The translations under genes were made by a program, and so were the position numbers. Shown here in pieces: positions 61,756 to 64,000 of a DNA stretch of 64,000 nt (positions within the stretch are counted from its first letter, which is position 1; every line of letters begins with the position of its first letter). Source of the DNA: Listeria costaricensis (lineage in GTDB: Bacteria > Bacillota > Bacilli > Lactobacillales > Listeriaceae); NCBI RefSeq assembly GCF_900183385.1, contig NZ_FXUT01000003.1:335-64334 (forward strand), written 5' to 3'. Under the pieces are notes generated by a model. It had not been told where the DNA came from. It worked only from the letters and a program-made list of their open reading frames with translations, and ran no database searches.

Positions 61756-62157
61756 GCAGATTTGTAGAGACTGCAAAACTTTCGTCATAAACTTTTAACA
61801 TTTTTTTTACAAAAAAGTGGATTTCTTTTCAAAAATAGGGGGTAAACTGGTTTTATAAGCAACGACAATCTTATTACTTTTTCTCCCTTTTTAGTAATGG
61901 ATTGTCCTTTCTTACCTTAAACTCCCTTTTTGACACTGGTGACGGCTAATAGTAGCTGGTACAGTGTCTTTTTTTATCTTTAAGAAGAATGGGATTAAGA
62001 AGTATATGTGGAAAAATTAAGATTAACTTTAACATACAGGATAACTTAAGTGTAAATAAGAATAAATTAGAGCTTTTTTAATTCATTTAGTTCCTTCATA
62101 AAAAAAGTATATGTTGTTACTATTTAAATATAAATTGAATTTGAGGAGGAAAGATAT
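61756..62157. other. 402-bp gap with two tandem hairpins
   Basis: Hairpin 1 pairs GACAATC (61864-61870) with GATTGTC (61900-61906) and ATTACT with AGTAAT inside. Hairpin 2 pairs GACACTG (61932-61938) with CAGTGTC (61962-61968) with inner GCTA/TAGC, then seven T. They may be tandem terminators or a small RNA. The part after 61980 is AT-rich and empty. Confidence 0.55.
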
Positions 62158-62811
62158 ATGCTACTTAATGAGCAATTAGAGATCGAGAGAAAAAATAGAG
62201 GGCTATCTAGAAATAAACTAGCTCAAATAATTAAAGCAAGAATTAATTTAAGTTTTCAAGTAGAGACTATTCGTCGATGGGAATTGGGGATTTCTACTAT
62301 AGACCCAAGAGTTTTAGCATTTCTAAGTGAACTATATGGTATATCGATAGAAGATTTAGTTTCAGAAAAAATTGAGCCACTTACTAATAAAGAAAAGTAC
62401 TATAGATTTGGAAAAGATATAAGCGAGTATTGTTCAATAGAGAATATTACAGAGTTCATAAGGCGATATGAGATTGTAAATAGCAATGACTGGATAACAA
62501 CACCTAAATATGATTTGATTATGCGTTGCTATGAAGACTTTTTAAAAAAAGAGAGTGGAAGTTATATTGCTTGTAAAACCGCTTTTGAGGTATGTCAAGA
62601 CTGGATGACCGATGAAGTTGAATACACTGATAAGGACAAATTATATCAACGTATATATGATGACAATGCAGGATATTTAGGAGTTAAAGAGAAAAGAGAT
62701 CCTATTGATTATATAGATTTGCTTGAAGAATTAGAAAGAGCTGTAGATGATATTTCTAGCTATCTAGAATTATTTGAGATGGGAGGATTTAATAAATGGG
62801 AATACATTTAA
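62158..62811 (+). CDS. XRE-family HTH protein 1
   Basis: The 217-residue protein starts with an HTH_3 domain (about 5-65; SRNKLAQIIKA, VETIRRWELGISTIDPRVL) and has an acidic helical C-terminal domain of about 145 residues that I do not recognise. AGGAGG lies before the ATG. Its last 16 bp overlap the start of the second XRE gene. The DNA is far more AT-rich than its neighbours, which suggests transfer. Confidence 0.78.
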   Translation: MLLNEQLEIERKNRGLSRNKLAQIIKARINLSFQVETIRRWELGISTIDPRVLAFLSELYGISIEDLVSEKIEPLTNKEKYYRFGKDISEYCSIENITEFIRRYEIVNSNDWITTPKYDLIMRCYEDFLKKESGSYIACKTAFEVCQDWMTDEVEYTDKDKLYQRIYDDNAGYLGVKEKRDPIDYIDLLEELERAVDDISSYLELFEMGGFNKWEYI

Positions 62812-63515
62812 AAATAAAAGAAGAACGAAAAAAGAACAATATGACGCAAGAAAAACTGGCGGAAGAAGTGGGTGTTTCGACAAAAACAATTACTAAATGG
62901 GAAGCAGGCGATGTTATACCCTCACTAGAAAACTGTAAGAAATTGAGGGCAGTTTTTGAGATTACTTTAGATTATCTTTTAAAAGACAATATCGAATTAA
63001 AAAGTACATATGATAAATATGTAGAGCTAGGAGAAAAGATTCTTGAACTTGTAGAAGAAGAATATCCTATTGATTTTATTCAAAACTATTATATATGTGC
63101 GAGAGAACCTAATTTATTGTTTCCTAGAAAGATAGCAAAGAAATTTATTAATGATATAGGTAAACGTATTGACAAGACAGACGCTTCCAATAATGAAGAA
63201 ATAAAATTAATTCAAAAAGATATGAAAACATTTTTACTTTTTTGGTATAAATACAATAAAGGCAAACACTTACTTTTGAAAGACCTAAAAGCAAAGACCT
63301 TATATATGAATAGTGTTTCATATGATGCTAAGGAAGTTGCGGAGGCTCTACAGAGTTCTAACACTCAAAAAAAATCAATTTTGTTATTACGAAATTTGAT
63401 AATAGGTAAATTAATTAAAGAATGCGATTTATTTAATTATGAACTTGATGAAGAAATAAAATCAGAAGTAGATTATAGCGGAGAAATTATGTGGCCTTTG
63501 AACGTATATAAATAG
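62796..63515 (+). CDS. XRE-family HTH protein 2
   Basis: The 239-residue protein has an N-terminal HTH_3 (MTQEKLAEEVGVSTKTITKWEAG, about 16-38, shown in part; PSLENCKKLRAVF) and a helical C-terminal domain unlike known metallopeptidase or phosphatase partners. GGAGG lies inside the preceding gene, so the two are translationally coupled. Two HTH regulators in tandem with no phage gene nearby is unusual. Confidence 0.78.
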   Translation: MGIHLKIKEERKKNNMTQEKLAEEVGVSTKTITKWEAGDVIPSLENCKKLRAVFEITLDYLLKDNIELKSTYDKYVELGEKILELVEEEYPIDFIQNYYICAREPNLLFPRKIAKKFINDIGKRIDKTDASNNEEIKLIQKDMKTFLLFWYKYNKGKHLLLKDLKAKTLYMNSVSYDAKEVAEALQSSNTQKKSILLLRNLIIGKLIKECDLFNYELDEEIKSEVDYSGEIMWPLNVYK

Positions 63516-63604
63516 TCAAAAAATGAGAAATAAAAAAATTCATTAAATAGTTTTGTATAGTAAATATATACTGATAAATTATTCGTATTTAAATCGGTAG
63601 CACT

Positions 63605-63652
63605 AAAAACCCTGAAAGAATCGCCGCCTGTTCGGGATTCTTTCAGGGTTAT
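63605..63652. terminator. Bidirectional terminator
   Basis: AACCCTGAAAGAATC (63608-63622) pairs perfectly with GATTCTTTCAGGGTT (63636-63650); inner CCG/CGG. The YxeA stop codon lies in its right arm. Confidence 0.92.
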
Positions 63653-63993
63653 TTTTCTGCAAGATATTTGACTTTCTCAGGGAGGTCATTCACCTTTTTA
63701 TAGTTGTTGACGATTTTATTTTGACCGACTACGACTTTATATTGGGCGTTTTTGGAAAGTTTTTTTTCAGAGTAGAAAACAATGCGGCGCTCTTTGCCGT
63801 TCGGTGTGTAAGCTTTTGTTTTATATTCATAGCCTTGGAATCTATCACGCGTCACTTTGGCGCCATCCGTGGTCACTTGGACATAATAGCTTTCTGCACT
63901 GGCTGAGGCGGGGACTAAATATTCAAAAATAACAGTGGTAGCCACCAGGAAGGCAGCAACCAATATGAGCAATCCTTTTTTATTTGATTTCAT
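63649..63993 (-). CDS. YxeA-like secreted protein (DUF1093)
   Basis: The 114-residue protein has a signal or anchor helix (about 7-28) followed by a short beta-rich domain (YYVQVTTDGAKVTR, YEYKTKAYTPNGKER) that matches the YxeA/DUF1093 family. Function is unknown. The start ATG is only seven bases from the window edge, so its ribosome site is just outside or at the edge (AGAATG). Confidence 0.75.
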   Translation of the reverse strand: MKSNKKGLLILVAAFLVATTVIFEYLVPASASAESYYVQVTTDGAKVTRDRFQGYEYKTKAYTPNGKERRIVFYSEKKLSKNAQYKVVVGQNKIVNNYKKVNDLPEKVKYLAEK

Positions 63994-64000
63994 TCTTCTC

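Overview
The window reads as chromosomal DNA of a low-to-moderate-GC Gram-positive bacterium of the Bacillales, most likely Listeria or a close relative. The evidence is Gram-positive: many lipoproteins with L-x-A-C or L-x-G-C lipoboxes, strong AGGAGG ribosome sites, CcpA-type cre sites, a rex / ABC-F / tsaD-rimI-tsaB-tsaE cluster, an LTA-synthase-family gene next to an amino-acid permease, and class II HMG-CoA reductase. The Listeria resemblance is from memory of gene order and was not searched. Many genes look close to 45% GC by eye; several accessory islands are clearly AT-rich.

Left part (1-11,400): the end of a signal peptidase gene, an oligopeptide-binding lipoprotein, a Crp/Fnr-type regulator diverging from a HAD nucleotidase, a membrane lipoprotein, an aldo-keto reductase behind a MerR-type promoter with a 19-bp spacer, mvaA, a ROK sugar kinase, a c-di-GMP pair (GGDEF and EAL) and an extracytoplasmic fumarate-reductase-like flavoprotein. 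Middle-left (11,400-30,500): a plant-glycoside locus with two AraC regulators diverging from GH2-MFS and GH3-GH78 units, and later a second GH78 with a PTS EIIC diverging from a third AraC regulator, followed by a ChbG-type deacetylase and an ankyrin protein. Most promoters here carry cre sites. An accessory patch (22.2-24.3 kb) with a toxin-antitoxin pair, an unknown gene and a nuclease-like gene lies against tRNA-Leu(CAG). A second tRNA-Leu(GAG) lies at 32 kb; both share duplicated flanks.

Middle (32-46 kb): a fluoride riboswitch controls tandem crcB genes. Then come small lipoproteins, an AT-rich orphan toxin-domain/immunity-like pair, the t6A operon (tsaE-tsaB-rimI-tsaD, each overlapping the next by 4 bp), an ABC-F protein, rex, a membrane protein, an LTA synthase/primase homologue and an APC permease.

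Right part (46-64 kb): a LysR gene that has lost its DNA-binding end, an HscC-type Hsp70, a CorA-type transporter, two GntR regulators, a GNAT enzyme, two DUF975 membrane proteins (one frameshifted), a PrpE-like phosphatase, a DUF915 hydrolase, a DUF420 membrane protein, a lipoprotein, pyridoxine kinase with a Cof phosphatase, an acetyltransferase operon, an AT-rich pair of overlapping XRE regulators and a YxeA-like protein. No rRNA, CRISPR array, transposase or integrase gene was seen. The best candidates for something new are the orphan toxin/immunity cassette (about 34.9-35.9 kb), the nuclease-like patch beside tRNA-Leu(CAG), and the repeated terminator architecture used across the window.
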